DNA of 64,000 nt from Candidatus Peregrinibacteria bacterium (lineage in GTDB: Bacteria > Patescibacteriota > Gracilibacteria > UBA1369 > GCA-2718715), in contig JAAZXH010000016.1 in NCBI GenBank assembly GCA_014240275.1, positions 1 to 64,000 of the forward strand. Reading direction: 5' to 3'. Below, in pieces: positions 34,260 through 44,751 of this stretch; within the stretch, counting starts at the first letter, position 1; the number at the start of each line of letters is the position of its first letter. Below the pieces are notes generated by a model, which saw only the letters and a program-made list of their open reading frames with translations, was not told the origin of the DNA and searched no databases. The position numbers and the translations under genes are program-made.

Positions 34260-37200
34260 AGTTCATCATTTAAAACCGCATCAACAAACTTCATAGATCC
34301 TGCATCTGTTTTTGGGAAATTATTAATATCTGCCAAATCCCTATTCTGAATTTGTTTTGCCACAAAATCCATTAATTTATAGAGTACATCCTTATCAGAT
34401 TCTTCTGGTAAATAAGCTTGTACAATACAATCTAGACTTTTCGATTTTAAAAAGTGAAATTCTGCAGACTCCATTTTAAAACTTTGAAATTTCGCATGCT
34501 GTAAAAGCATCTCTTTATAAAAAGTTAACTGCATTCTATGCTTAAATGCTTTAAAGGTATTCCCTTCAATTTTAACAGGAGTGCCTGTTTTATAGTCAAC
34601 TAATCTATAAGTTTTAGTTTGATAATTCGGAGATAATCTATCAATCACTCCGGCTGAGGCAAAGCCATTTAAATTCAAATCAGAAAACATTTTCATTTCA
34701 GCTAAATCGTACTTATTTAAATTTTTCTCAAAGATTGGATAATAAATTGTTAACATTTTTATTCCCAAAGCATTCAACTCAACTCTATGGTCTTGTGGAA
34801 AATAAAAATTTAACATATGGATTTCAAACTCTTGAATCAACTTAGCTAAAGTCCACTTACTTCCTTTCGAAAAAGCTTTTAATGCTTCTTCTAAAACTAA
34901 ATGAATAACTCTTCCAAATTCCGACTTAGGGTTATACAAAGATTGATAACCACAAATTTTTTGTTTCCAAAATTCCTCAGGACCAGCATATTGTAAATCG
35001 AAAAAACTCAACAAACTCGAGGGACTAAAGCGAAACTTAGCTACAAAACTTTCAATCACTTCCCTTTCTAATCTTTCATTAGTACCAAGTAACAACGGAA
35101 GAGGATCTACAACGGCCTCAAAGTGTTCTGTATCGGAAAAATCATTTAATTGCTGAAAATCAACTTGAGCTAATGGAACCTGACGTTTAGCATTATTATC
35201 TAACTGACTAGCATACAAATATAAACCTGATTTCGCTCTAGAATAGGCTACATATAAAATTTTCAAACAATCATCTAAGTTATCAGGCTCAGTACTTAAT
35301 GGTTTATGTGATGGAAAACGCAACTTACTCATCTTCTTCAGTTTGAGCCAAGCTTTTTCAGTTGCCTCCAAAACTATCACATGTTAAAATTCCAAACCTT
35401 TAGATTTATGAGCCGATAACAAATTGACAGCTTTGGTACTATCTCCTAGCTGTAAATAATTTTGCATCTTTTGCTTGTTCACACGATAAACCTCAATAAT
35501 ATCTAAAAACTCACTTAATTTAATATTCTGCTTTAATACAGCCTCCATCTTACGCAATAAAACCTGAATATTTTGTACAAAATCTAAATCTGCATTATCA
35601 AAAAACAACTGGCTTTCACCCATACTAAATAAATCTGGCTGAAGCTGACTGCTAATTTTCTGCAACATGAGCAAGTCTGAAATAATAATTCGAGCTGGTG
35701 ATTGCAAAGATTTCACAGCTAAGTCTTCAAAGGCGGTAAGATACTCAGTAAACAAACCCACATTTTTTAAGGCATCTAACAAATTACGATTATTTTTATT
35801 CAATTTTACAGCCTCTAAACGTTGAGTATTGTCTAAAGAAGAGAAAGATGCAAAAATCGATTTCAAGAGATAAAAATCTAAATCTGGACCATCGATACGA
35901 ATCTGTTCAATTAAGCGCAGTAAATCTAAAAATTCAATAATTTTAGGGTGATTTAATACATCTAAAGAATATTCAAAGTAACAATCAATACCTTTGCGAC
36001 TCAAATAACTATTAATTTCCGACAACAAATTATTGCTACGAGCAATAATGGCAATTTCTTGCAAAGGCACACCATTTGCTACTAAAGTTTGAATTTGATT
36101 ACAAACCGCTTGTTTTTGCAAATTAAAATCAGCAGTTATAGCCCCTTCAATCTCAGCCTTCCTAATTGTAGGGTTACCCTGCTCTAATTGTTTCGAAATA
36201 TTTAAAGACATATTACAAAGACGAGCCGAAACGTCCGATAAAGTATTCGCACATAAATCAATAATATCTTGGTGAGACCGATAATTTTTAGATAATTCTA
36301 TCAAGCGAGTACCAACAAAATTATTAGTAAACTCTAAAATATTTTCGACTGAGGCACCAGAAAACTTATAAATCGCCTGATCATCATCTCCTACCACAAA
36401 CAAGTTTGGAGCCTCATCAAAAGGAGTCTGAGCCCAAAGTTTTAAAATCGCCAACTGGACTCCAGACGTATCCTGATATTCATCGACCATAATAAATTGA
36501 TAATTTTCTTGCAGAGTTCTTAAAAAGCCGATGTTAGATTTCATATTATCTAAAACCCACAAAAGCATATCAGTATAATCAAATAACTTTAATTGGCCCA
36601 TCAAATCAGTAAAACGAGCATATACCCATGCTATTCCTTGATATTTCTCTAGATTATACTTATCTATCAACACTAAAGAACCATGATCATCTCGTCGTAG
36701 ATACTGTTTTTTAAACTCCGACAATGTTTTAGTTTTTTGGGTCTCTTTTGCAACTTGCAAGGCCTGAAATAAATCAAATTTAAACTTTTTAATAAATCAT
36801 GTCTCATTTAACTGTTCTAAATCAGCTAAAAGTTTATCGAATTCTGGTATGAGTTTTTTAGATAAACGTGGTAAGGCTTCAAAAAAAGGTAAAACATAAC
36901 GAGACACTAGGTCTAAATCAACGGCTAGCTGATCTAATTCTAGCTTCCAAGCAGAGGGTGTAAAACCTGAGCGTTTTAAATCTGCAATTTGCTGTTTTAG
37001 ATCATTAATATACAAAAACTTACCTTCTTGGGTGACCTTTAAAGGATGGTTCGGGGGTAGTTCTTGAATAACATCGGTTAAAATTTGTAAAGTTTGCACT
37101 TCATCACACATTTCATAATCCGATCTTTCTCCAAAAAATTCCCGGTGGGAATAAATTAAATTTTGAGCAAAACTATGAAAAGTTAAAACATTAACCTTTA

Positions 37201-37453
37201 AAGCTTCAGGTCCAATCACAGATTGTAATCTAGACTTTAAATTTACAGCAGCTGCATCTGTAAAAGTTAAACACAAAATTTCATGAGGGCTTACATCTAC
37301 AGTATGTAAGATATTTGCAATACGTAAACTTAGAAGTTCAGTTTTACCAGCACCTGGACCAGCAATTACCATGACTGGACCATAAATTGCTTGAACCGCT
37401 TCTTGCTGTTGCTCATTTAATTTCTGAAACCTTTCTTGAAAATGTTTTAACAT
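34256..37453 (-). pseudogene. UvrD-like helicase fused to a RecB-like nuclease, with two in-frame stops
   Basis: One frame of 1066 codons from ATG 37453 to 34256, interrupted by TGA at 36799-36797 (codon 219) and TAA at 35386-35384 (codon 690), with no frameshift. All superfamily 1 motifs are kept across the breaks: GPGAGKTELL (Walker A), TFTDAA, VDEYQDTS (Walker B), GDDDQAIYKF, NYRSHQDI, HKSKGLEF directly before the TAA, and YVAYSRAK after it. The last 230 residues are a PD-(D/E)XK nuclease (SPSSLLSFFDL, GVIDRLS, LVDYKTG), as in AddA/RecB-type repair enzymes. A fragment ending at the TAA lacks motif VI, so separate pieces should not work as a helicase. Young pseudogene or readthrough gene. 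Confidence 0.8.
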
Positions 37454-37502
37454 ATTTATTTTTTTGATCAATTTCAATTTACCAGAAAAACAATTTAATT
37501 TC

Positions 37503-37531
37503 TTTACAATTTTCTAAACCCTAAATAAAAT
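37503..37531 (+). promoter_or_regulatory. Promoter for the 37554 gene
   Basis: TTTACA at 37503-37508, 17-base spacer and TAAAAT at 37526-37531, 22 bases before the ATG. Confidence 0.5.
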
Positions 37532-37553
37532 AATATTAATCTTAAAAAAAATA

Positions 37554-39911
37554 ATGGTAACTGGAAAATATAGTATTGTTGAAAAACAAGACATACAACA
37601 AGTTGTAAAAAGCGCCACGGAAAAACAAGAGGTCACAAAACTAAAAGAACTGATTAAATCTCAATTATCTGAGGAAACTCAACTAAAAAAATTTTTAGAT
37701 GACACCTATTCCAAACAAATCCTAGATGACATATTCCAAAATCCTGGAAGTTTAGCTGAAATTCAAGCAGATATTCAAAAAAGGAAACAAAATTTTCAAT
37801 TAGCAGTTGAAGCTATTTTCAAACCATTATCAGAAACACCAAATCTGCTAAATCAAAAAGAAGAAACACTCAAAAGCAAAATCGAAAAGTTTCGACTTCT
37901 AAATCCAGTACAACAAAGCAAACAAATCAAATCGCTACAACAAGAAATACAAGATCGTAAACAAACATTAGTTGCCTTGCTCAAAATTAGCGAAACCTCA
38001 ACCGAATTCGAAGAATTAAACATAAATGAACGTAAAACATATTTAAAAAAACGGCAAAAAATCCAAACTCAAATTCAAAATATTAGTAAAAAATTCACAA
38101 AGCATGACACACAAATCATAAGTGATACCAAACAAAACACCCTTAAAGAAAATCAAAACCTACTTACAGAATTGAAAAAACGTATCGATACTCAAAACCG
38201 ACTAAATCAAAAATTTCCAAGTGGAGTTGGCTTAACGGAGCAATATTATCAAAAATTATATCCAAACTTTTTGATTCTAAAAGAACAAGAAAAAAACAAT
38301 ATACTCCTAAGTATTCAACAAGATCTAACTTTAAAATATTTAAATAAAATTCACCAAAGCTCAGAATTAGCACCCAAAGACGTTGAAATCATGGAAAATA
38401 CAACCAAAACACAACCATTTGATATTAAATTAGTTTGTACCTGCCTCAACTATTTTGATATGAATATCAAAATAGCTATAGAATGTAGCGAATATGCTAA
38501 AAGCATTGACCCTCTTATTTTAGGCCATTTTAACTGGGATCGTATCGGATCATTTGACAGGAAAACACTAATTAAAAGTGACAAAATCGAAAAATACACC
38601 AGCCAACAATCTCACATAGAATACGACACATTGTTTGCAAAATACTGCCAAGAATTTTTCTACAAGCATGATTTACGTTTCTCTACTGAAGAACAAACAC
38701 AAATTCAAAACCAGTTTCAAAACAGCAAACTACAAGACAAAAACGCTATTTTAAACTTTTTACAAATCAAACATAAACAACCAATCAAGTTACAACTAAA
38801 AGACAAAAAACTCCAACCTAAATTTCTAAAAACTCTTATCCAAAGAGAAATGCTACAAGCAGATTTTCAAAAGTTAAAAACCAATAATCAAAAACTTTAT
38901 CAAACTAAATTTCTTAAGCAAGAGTTTGCCAAAAAATGTGAATTAATTACTAAAATTCAAAAAGCAGAACTCAAACAAAGCCAAGAAATCCAAGCCTTTG
39001 CAAAAAACAATCAAGATGTTTTTAAAAACCGATACCTAGATAAAATTCTTAAACAACTCAACACAAACAACATAGAACAATACCTTGCACCGCTGCAAAA
39101 ACACGAGCGAAACTTAGAAGCGATTAAAGCAACAATCAAAGAATGCATGCAAAACCAACATCTATCTAAAAGCCAAAAACAAATATTTCAAAAGGAAATC
39201 CAAAAATGTAACAACCCAGCTGATTACGAAAAATTATTTCTAAAATACAATCTACTCAACATCTATCAAACTAAGCAGTTTCAAAGCAATCAAAAACTAC
39301 TCCAAAAACAAATCAAAAACAAGAAACATCTAGAAGCAATTGAAACAATTCAAGAACAAATTCAATTTTGCCAAGACCCAAGCCAACTTCGAAAACTCTT
39401 TAAACTTGAAAAAAATTTACAACAAAAACTACAACTGTTACAAGAAAAAGAAAACCCAAAGCAATCTATGGCCTTTAAATTACTCCAAGAATTCATCACT
39501 GAAAATGCAACAATGCAATTAAAATTTGAAAAAATTCAAATGTATCACCAGATCTTAAAACACCGCACTATTCAAGATTATTTTCAAACCGATCAAGAAA
39601 ACACTCTTGAAATTCAACTCGATAAATTTGAATCTCAACAAGAACTGCACTCAATTAATCAAACATTAAAACACATAGAAAAAACTGAAGATATTGAAAT
39701 TCAGACTCAAGCCCTAAATAGTAATCAAACAAACTTACCAAGTCAGCTACTCAAATTAGAAATCCAAAGTATGTGCCAAGAACTTGAATCCTTCCTACTT
39801 AAAAAATTCCAAGTCTGTGAATTTACAAAAGAAGCCAAAGTTATGCAACTACTAAAAGAAGTTTTAAATGATCAAACCCATAGCCAAACAATTTGGCAAA
39901 GCTTAGATTAA
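37554..39911 (+). CDS. Large Gln/Lys-rich coiled-coil protein
   Basis: A 785-residue protein made almost wholly of charged amphipathic helices rich in Gln, Lys, Leu and Asn, with no signal peptide and no membrane segment. A less repetitive patch near 285-350 (FDIKLVCTCLNYFDMNIKIA) may be a small folded domain. I recognise no family. Extended helical proteins of this kind may act as scaffolds or as structural proteins. It stands alone, between the helicase gene (divergent) and the thioredoxin-CcdA gene (convergent, four-base overlap). Confidence 0.55.
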   Translation: MVTGKYSIVEKQDIQQVVKSATEKQEVTKLKELIKSQLSEETQLKKFLDDTYSKQILDDIFQNPGSLAEIQADIQKRKQNFQLAVEAIFKPLSETPNLLNQKEETLKSKIEKFRLLNPVQQSKQIKSLQQEIQDRKQTLVALLKISETSTEFEELNINERKTYLKKRQKIQTQIQNISKKFTKHDTQIISDTKQNTLKENQNLLTELKKRIDTQNRLNQKFPSGVGLTEQYYQKLYPNFLILKEQEKNNILLSIQQDLTLKYLNKIHQSSELAPKDVEIMENTTKTQPFDIKLVCTCLNYFDMNIKIAIECSEYAKSIDPLILGHFNWDRIGSFDRKTLIKSDKIEKYTSQQSHIEYDTLFAKYCQEFFYKHDLRFSTEEQTQIQNQFQNSKLQDKNAILNFLQIKHKQPIKLQLKDKKLQPKFLKTLIQREMLQADFQKLKTNNQKLYQTKFLKQEFAKKCELITKIQKAELKQSQEIQAFAKNNQDVFKNRYLDKILKQLNTNNIEQYLAPLQKHERNLEAIKATIKECMQNQHLSKSQKQIFQKEIQKCNNPADYEKLFLKYNLLNIYQTKQFQSNQKLLQKQIKNKKHLEAIETIQEQIQFCQDPSQLRKLFKLEKNLQQKLQLLQEKENPKQSMAFKLLQEFITENATMQLKFEKIQMYHQILKHRTIQDYFQTDQENTLEIQLDKFESQQELHSINQTLKHIEKTEDIEIQTQALNSNQTNLPSQLLKLEIQSMCQELESFLLKKFQVCEFTKEAKVMQLLKEVLNDQTHSQTIWQSLD

Positions 39912-41134
39912 ATAAAGACTAACAACTCAGGTTTAAAAATCATAATAAAACCAAGAGCCAGCATAATCACACCTCCAATAAAGTTTGAGATTTTCGAGTA
40001 TTTAGCAGTAAACCCAAGTTTTCGTAAACTGTATAAAGCTAAGAAAAACACAGTTAAATCATCAAGTAAGAAAGCTAAAATATACAAACCTACGTAAATT
40101 TGACGACCCCAAAAATCAACTCCATTGAGTTCTAATACTTTGGTAAACACTTGTGGAATCCCGATCGAACATGCAAAATTAATCACATTCACCGAAAGAG
40201 CTAAAGAGATAATTGCAAGTGCAGTGAAGATAGTCATTTTACCGGTTATAATCTTTTCAATTTTAGATTTCGTAGCAATCCTTTGCTTTTGATTAGTAAC
40301 CTTACAACTAGCATCTTTCTGCATAAATTCCCATAAAAAGAATGCCCCGGCTCCAAGAGCCACAACCCCAATCACAGGAGTAATAATTGTGTCTAAACCA
40401 ACAAAATCCCATACACCTATCCACACATTCAAAATCAAGGCGTACATAATAGCTTGAGCAATCAAAAATAATCCAACTATTTGAATAAGTTTCCAAATAT
40501 TCCCTATTTTTGCCAAAATTAAAATAAATGTAACCAAAACCCACATGGCACACGGGTTAAAACCATCTACCATACCTAAAATAAAACTCATAGCAGGTAA
40601 AGAGTATTTTTTAACATCAAAAGGTTTCAAAAACGGCACCTTCACATAAAAAGGCGTATATTGACGAGTAATACCACAACTTTCATCGGCACATCCCTCT
40701 CCGAGTTTTTGCACAGAGTTATGCACATCATTGTCTAAATATTGTGCAAAACTCATCGAATCACTACTAGATGTAGAATCTAAAACATCTATAATCATTT
40801 GCCCTGTAGTTTGCGCAGAGTCAAATCCTTGCACTAAACGCCCTCCTAAAATCATCACAGGAGTAGATTTTGAAACTCCATCTAAACTGGTAATGCTTTG
40901 CCATAGGGGTTTGCTTTGCTCATCTTTGATTTCGTAATAGTTTACCGTAAAGTCATTTCTTTCTTGTGCCAGTTCCTCAAAAAAAGATTTCAACTGCACA
41001 CAATGCTTACATTCTGAACGTTCTAAAACTTCTACTAATTTTTTAGAATCAGTAGCATTATTTGCCAAAGCCACACTAAATAAAAACACTACAGCCAAAA
41101 TCACTTTAAATAATGCACGAAATTTCAAAAACAT
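39908..41134 (-). CDS. Thioredoxin-like domain fused to a CcdA/DsbD-type membrane domain
   Basis: A 408-residue protein. After a signal segment (10-24) comes a glutaredoxin/thioredoxin-like domain with the redox motif CKHC (42-45) and the cis-Pro loop STPVM. A second Cys pair lies at GCADESCG. From about 180 there are six to seven membrane helices with the paired cysteines of the CcdA family in GFNPCAMWVL and NFACSIGIPQ. Such proteins carry electrons across the membrane to exterior thiol proteins. This fits the Cys-rich ectodomains of the pilin-array proteins, which would need disulfide handling; that link is inference. Confidence 0.8.
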   Translation of the reverse strand: MFLKFRALFKVILAVVFLFSVALANNATDSKKLVEVLERSECKHCVQLKSFFEELAQERNDFTVNYYEIKDEQSKPLWQSITSLDGVSKSTPVMILGGRLVQGFDSAQTTGQMIIDVLDSTSSSDSMSFAQYLDNDVHNSVQKLGEGCADESCGITRQYTPFYVKVPFLKPFDVKKYSLPAMSFILGMVDGFNPCAMWVLVTFILILAKIGNIWKLIQIVGLFLIAQAIMYALILNVWIGVWDFVGLDTIITPVIGVVALGAGAFFLWEFMQKDASCKVTNQKQRIATKSKIEKIITGKMTIFTALAIISLALSVNVINFACSIGIPQVFTKVLELNGVDFWGRQIYVGLYILAFLLDDLTVFFLALYSLRKLGFTAKYSKISNFIGGVIMLALGFIMIFKPELLVFI

Positions 41135-41187
41135 ATATATAAATTACTTCTATATATTTTAACATACTTTAGTCTTTTGTGCAAAAA

Positions 41188-41709
41188 TTACACTTTAAAG
41201 ACTTTAAAATACTTATGCGTTACAAATATAGCTAACAGAGGCCAAATCCATACAAAGTTCTTGATATGAAAATCAAGTTGCAAAAACAAGTTCCAAACTA
41301 TTAAAATCAATAACATGTGGTTTCTATCAAAAACGCGCAACATACCTTTTGCAGTAAATTTTATAGCCGGCAGTATAGTTTTATCAAAAATTAAAATTGA
41401 AAAACCAGTCAAACCAATATATGCCATAAACACAAAATACAAATTAACAAAAAAGTAATAATACCAGCCTTTTAAGAAGAAGTAACCACTTGTCAGACTA
41501 GCAAAAATCATAGACCAGACTAAAAGTGATGCCCACACCTTCCAATCCATAAACATGTTTTGAGTTTTTTGAAATTTGTAACATATACATTTTAAAGCAA
41601 GTAAAAACAATACATAAATTGCAATCACAAAAGTCAAATTTGGCCATAACCAAACGGCCGCACCCATAGATAGGTAGTAAAATGCCAATAAAATTAAATA
41701 AAAATTCAA
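41188..41709 (-). CDS. Multi-helix membrane protein of unknown function
   Basis: A 173-residue, very hydrophobic protein with about five or six membrane helices, rich in Trp, Tyr and Phe. No family is recognised. It is 53 bases upstream of the thioredoxin-CcdA gene on the same strand and may be co-transcribed with it, hinting at a role in membrane redox or heme/thiol transport, but nothing in the sequence confirms that. Confidence 0.5.
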   Translation of the reverse strand: MNFYLILLAFYYLSMGAAVWLWPNLTFVIAIYVLFLLALKCICYKFQKTQNMFMDWKVWASLLVWSMIFASLTSGYFFLKGWYYYFFVNLYFVFMAYIGLTGFSILIFDKTILPAIKFTAKGMLRVFDRNHMLLILIVWNLFLQLDFHIKNFVWIWPLLAIFVTHKYFKVFKV

Positions 41710-41764
41710 CTAAGTTATTTAAACATTTTAATTTTAACTTAATTTCATAAACTTAACAAATAAC

Positions 41765-41792
41765 TTGACATCTACCGTAAAACCATTAAAGT
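41765..41792 (+). promoter_or_regulatory. Promoter for the 41814 gene
   Basis: TTGACA at 41765-41770, 16-base spacer and TAAAGT at 41787-41792, 21 bases before the ATG. Confidence 0.6.
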
Positions 41793-41813
41793 TACACTAG
41801 CTAAAAATTAGTT

Positions 41814-43247
41814 ATGAAATTACCCTGGAACACACTTAGAGACTTACATAATTATGACTTTCACACATTACGCGGCATTGGTGGTACACTCAATCAAGCC
41901 TTATTATCAGAAGGCTTGAGAGTTATAGACTCCTCATATTTAAAAGCAATCACCAATCTCAAATGTGCTAATGTTTTACTAAGCAGCGCAGAAGAACTAG
42001 AGCTTTTAGATATTATATCAGATGAAAAAGATCCAATCATTGCAACCGCCGGATATCATCCCAACTATAAACAATTAGTAGCGGCACTCAAACACGAACA
42101 GCAACATATACAAGATGAAAAATTAAGCAGTACCCTCAATTTTAGCTTGGCGGGTTTTAGTCAAAACCTACCAGAAGCACTTGCAAGATACACAACGGTA
42201 GATACAAGCACCTTAAGCCGTATACCCCAACACAACATTTTAAAAGGCCAACTCTTTGAACACCTATCCTACTTGTTACTTCTAATAATCTATATAGACC
42301 AAGACGTAGTGCATCAACCATGTACGCGCTATAGCGAAGATCCAGAAACTGGAAAAATCAATTACCAAACCCGCGCAGATTTCTTAGTCAACAACACTCT
42401 ATACGAAATGAAATTTGGTCGGGATACAGAAACTATAAAACGCTCCAAAACAAGATATGCAGAATTTGTTCAAGATCAATCTCTTGAATACCAAGTCTTA
42501 ACATTTAAAGAAAACAAAGAGGTATCAGAATCAACAACTTGTATAGAACTTATCGAGGAGCATTCAACAATACTAAATAAATTATTTGAAAGATATCAGA
42601 TAAAAAGATCTAACAACCCCGTTCTTGAAATTATAAAACTCATCAAAGAGTTGGACGAGGACAACCCTTCAGATGAAAAAATGCAAGACATTCCAAAAAT
42701 TAACAACCTACTCTACCACGTTTGCCATAAAGCCAACCTCCTCAAAGGCCACGCCCGAGAAAAATATTTAATGCAGTTTTTATCTCACTACCTATACGGT
42801 AGAATCACGAAAAGCAATCAGCTTTATACTATCTTTAAAACACCCTACGAGACTTTCGAAAAGCTCCCTGTTCCAGAATACCAAGCCTCAGTTTTATTTG
42901 AAAACCAATGGCACGAAAGCTTTATACAACCCCTAAGCCGCACCCCAGAGTATTTATACCCCATGTCATTCAACATCCATTGCAAAGACCAAATTTTTGA
43001 CTTACACACCTTATTAAGAAGCAACGCCCACCACAGCCGACTTGAAGATTTTGCAACACGACATTCTTTTACCTTTCAACATGTCGCAGCCGCAGAACTT
43101 GAATCAGTTACCAACCTTAAAAGTAACAATTGCTTCCAAACAAGAACCCAAGCAATCTTGCAAGCTATGTGGAATATCTCTTTTAGCCACGCTTGCCAAC
43201 AAAACACCATCGAATTACATGAAAGCACAAGACTAAATTTAATTTAA
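41814..43247 (+). CDS. PD-(D/E)XK nuclease-like protein
   Basis: A 477-residue soluble protein. Residues 145-205 show the pattern of a PD-(D/E)XK nuclease: a helix with Glu149 (GQLFEHLSYLLLL), then Asp189 and E-x-K at 198-200 in RADFLVNNTLYEMKFG. The spacing between Asp and ExK is nine residues, normal for the fold. The remaining N- and C-terminal regions are not recognised. It might be a stand-alone nuclease in repair or defence, or a non-enzymatic relative. It has its own promoter and no partner genes on the strand. The assignment comes from motif geometry only. Confidence 0.5.
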   Translation: MKLPWNTLRDLHNYDFHTLRGIGGTLNQALLSEGLRVIDSSYLKAITNLKCANVLLSSAEELELLDIISDEKDPIIATAGYHPNYKQLVAALKHEQQHIQDEKLSSTLNFSLAGFSQNLPEALARYTTVDTSTLSRIPQHNILKGQLFEHLSYLLLLIIYIDQDVVHQPCTRYSEDPETGKINYQTRADFLVNNTLYEMKFGRDTETIKRSKTRYAEFVQDQSLEYQVLTFKENKEVSESTTCIELIEEHSTILNKLFERYQIKRSNNPVLEIIKLIKELDEDNPSDEKMQDIPKINNLLYHVCHKANLLKGHAREKYLMQFLSHYLYGRITKSNQLYTIFKTPYETFEKLPVPEYQASVLFENQWHESFIQPLSRTPEYLYPMSFNIHCKDQIFDLHTLLRSNAHHSRLEDFATRHSFTFQHVAAAELESVTNLKSNNCFQTRTQAILQAMWNISFSHACQQNTIELHESTRLNLI

Positions 43248-44006
43248 TAAATTTAAAATACGTGAATGCATTTCAGGCAAAGCCACAACTAAATGAGGGT
43301 GTTCAGCCCAAGCATCAACCTTTTCCCCAGCTTTATCAGTTACACAAAGCCCTAATTCACCAGCAAACAAAACACCTGGAGCTATGTCCCAAATTCTATC
43401 ACAAAAATTTAAAACACCATTGACTCTACCCATAGCAAGGTATGCAAAAGCGAGCCCCACTGAATTATAATTAGATATATAGTGCACCTTATCAGCTAAG
43501 GTATCTAACACTCTTCTATCCTCCTTGTCTAAGTATGAATCAAAAACAATCACAGCCTCGTTTAAGCTGCTTTTTGTAGGCTTATCAAGTAAAACGCCAT
43601 TACAATACACACCCTGTCCTTTAATTGCATGAATCAATTTTTCTTCTTTTGGAACAACCACACAGGCAAATATAATTTCTCCTTTATGTTCTAAAGCGAT
43701 TTGGGAGCAAAACAAAGGTATACCACGAGAAAAATTGGTACTTCCATCTAAGGGATCTATAATCCAATTAAAATCTTTTTTTATAAAAGTCTTTTGAGAT
43801 TCCTCAGATAAAATTCCAAATTCAGGAAACAGCTCTTGCAAATAAGTAATCAAAAAATCTGAGACTTTAAGATCAATATTATTTACAACCTGCCTCTCGT
43901 TTTTAAATCCAAGAATCTGTGGCTTTAAAAAAGACTCCTTACACATTTTTGAAACCTCATGCATTAGTGGTACAATCTTAGTTTCTATCAAATTCTGATC
44001 AAACAT
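43239..44006 (-). CDS. Inositol monophosphatase family phosphatase
   Basis: A 255-residue Mg-dependent phosphatase of the IMPase/HisN/CysQ superfamily. The signature residues are all present: Glu68-Glu69 in GILSEES, WIIDPLDGSTNF with Asp84, Asp87, Gly88 and Thr90, and the late WDIAPG. The substrate cannot be read from sequence; with a HisC-like aminotransferase two genes upstream, a histidinol-phosphatase (HisN) role or dephosphorylation of a related product is possible. Start overlaps the methyltransferase stop by eight bases. Its end overlaps the convergent nuclease-like gene by nine bases. Confidence 0.85.
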   Translation of the reverse strand: MFDQNLIETKIVPLMHEVSKMCKESFLKPQILGFKNERQVVNNIDLKVSDFLITYLQELFPEFGILSEESQKTFIKKDFNWIIDPLDGSTNFSRGIPLFCSQIALEHKGEIIFACVVVPKEEKLIHAIKGQGVYCNGVLLDKPTKSSLNEAVIVFDSYLDKEDRRVLDTLADKVHYISNYNSVGLAFAYLAMGRVNGVLNFCDRIWDIAPGVLFAGELGLCVTDKAGEKVDAWAEHPHLVVALPEMHSRILNLLN

Positions 44007-44751
44007 CTTTTCTCTTAAACACAGTAATTAAACGCTTAGAAAATTCCTTATCATACAAAGCACCATCATAACTACCATAAGTTTCAACTAATTCCCAATT
44101 TTCACCCAACAATTGTTGTAAATTTTCAATTGGTACAAACTGCATAACTTCAGGATCAATAAATTTATCAACCGATCCATCACTGTCTTTTACCTCAATA
44201 TGGTACCTGCCTGTTCTCAAAAACTGATCAGAAAGCTCAAATTCTCGCCAAACTTTCATTTTTACATCATCAACTTCTTGCACAATAGGTTCTGAACGAT
44301 ATTTTTTAGGATACAAATAAAAATTACTTTGATCCAACACTATCAAATCTTTAATGTTAGCACTTAACCAAGCAAAAAAATTAGACCTTTTTGTTTCATC
44401 TAGAATGTATGTAAAGGTTGTCCACATTGAAATTGCCACATCGTATTGCTTGGATCCTAACACCTTCGCAATATCTTCAAAGGTGCCAAGTATAGTATTT
44501 AAAGTCGAAAAAGTCGGTACCGCATCTAAAAGTTGTTTAGAAGCATCAAAAACAGTCAGTACATAATCATATTCCGCAAGTTTTTGAGCATGTAAACCAG
44601 TCCCTCCACCTAAATCAATGATCGAACGAGCATTAGGAGCAAACTTATCAAGTATCTGATATAAAAATTGCACCTCCTGATCTAAAGAATTATTAGCTAC
44701 TAACTTTCTCCAAAATTTAAACCATTTACCTTTATCTTTATATATTTTCAT
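43999..44751 (-). CDS. SAM-dependent methyltransferase
   Basis: A 250-residue class I (Rossmann-fold) methyltransferase. Motif I is IIDLGGGTGLHAQKLAEY (about 41-58), followed by the acidic strand end LTVFDAS and the later motif YDVAISMWTTFTYI. The acceptor is unknown. It is wedged between a HisC-like aminotransferase and an IMPase-type phosphatase, overlapping both, so the three probably modify one small molecule in sequence. Housekeeping methylation is not excluded. Confidence 0.78.
   Translation of the reverse strand: MKIYKDKGKWFKFWRKLVANNSLDQEVQFLYQILDKFAPNARSIIDLGGGTGLHAQKLAEYDYVLTVFDASKQLLDAVPTFSTLNTILGTFEDIAKVLGSKQYDVAISMWTTFTYILDETKRSNFFAWLSANIKDLIVLDQSNFYLYPKKYRSEPIVQEVDDVKMKVWREFELSDQFLRTGRYHIEVKDSDGSVDKFIDPEVMQFVPIENLQQLLGENWELVETYGSYDGALYDKEFSKRLITVFKRKDV

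Noticed and set aside
36797..36799. UGA read as Gly or Trp through a changed genetic code
   Set aside because: UGA ends genes in the ATGA overlaps at 199-202, 19660-19663 and 21395-21398 and ends the SDR gene, and internal UGA codons are not widespread.
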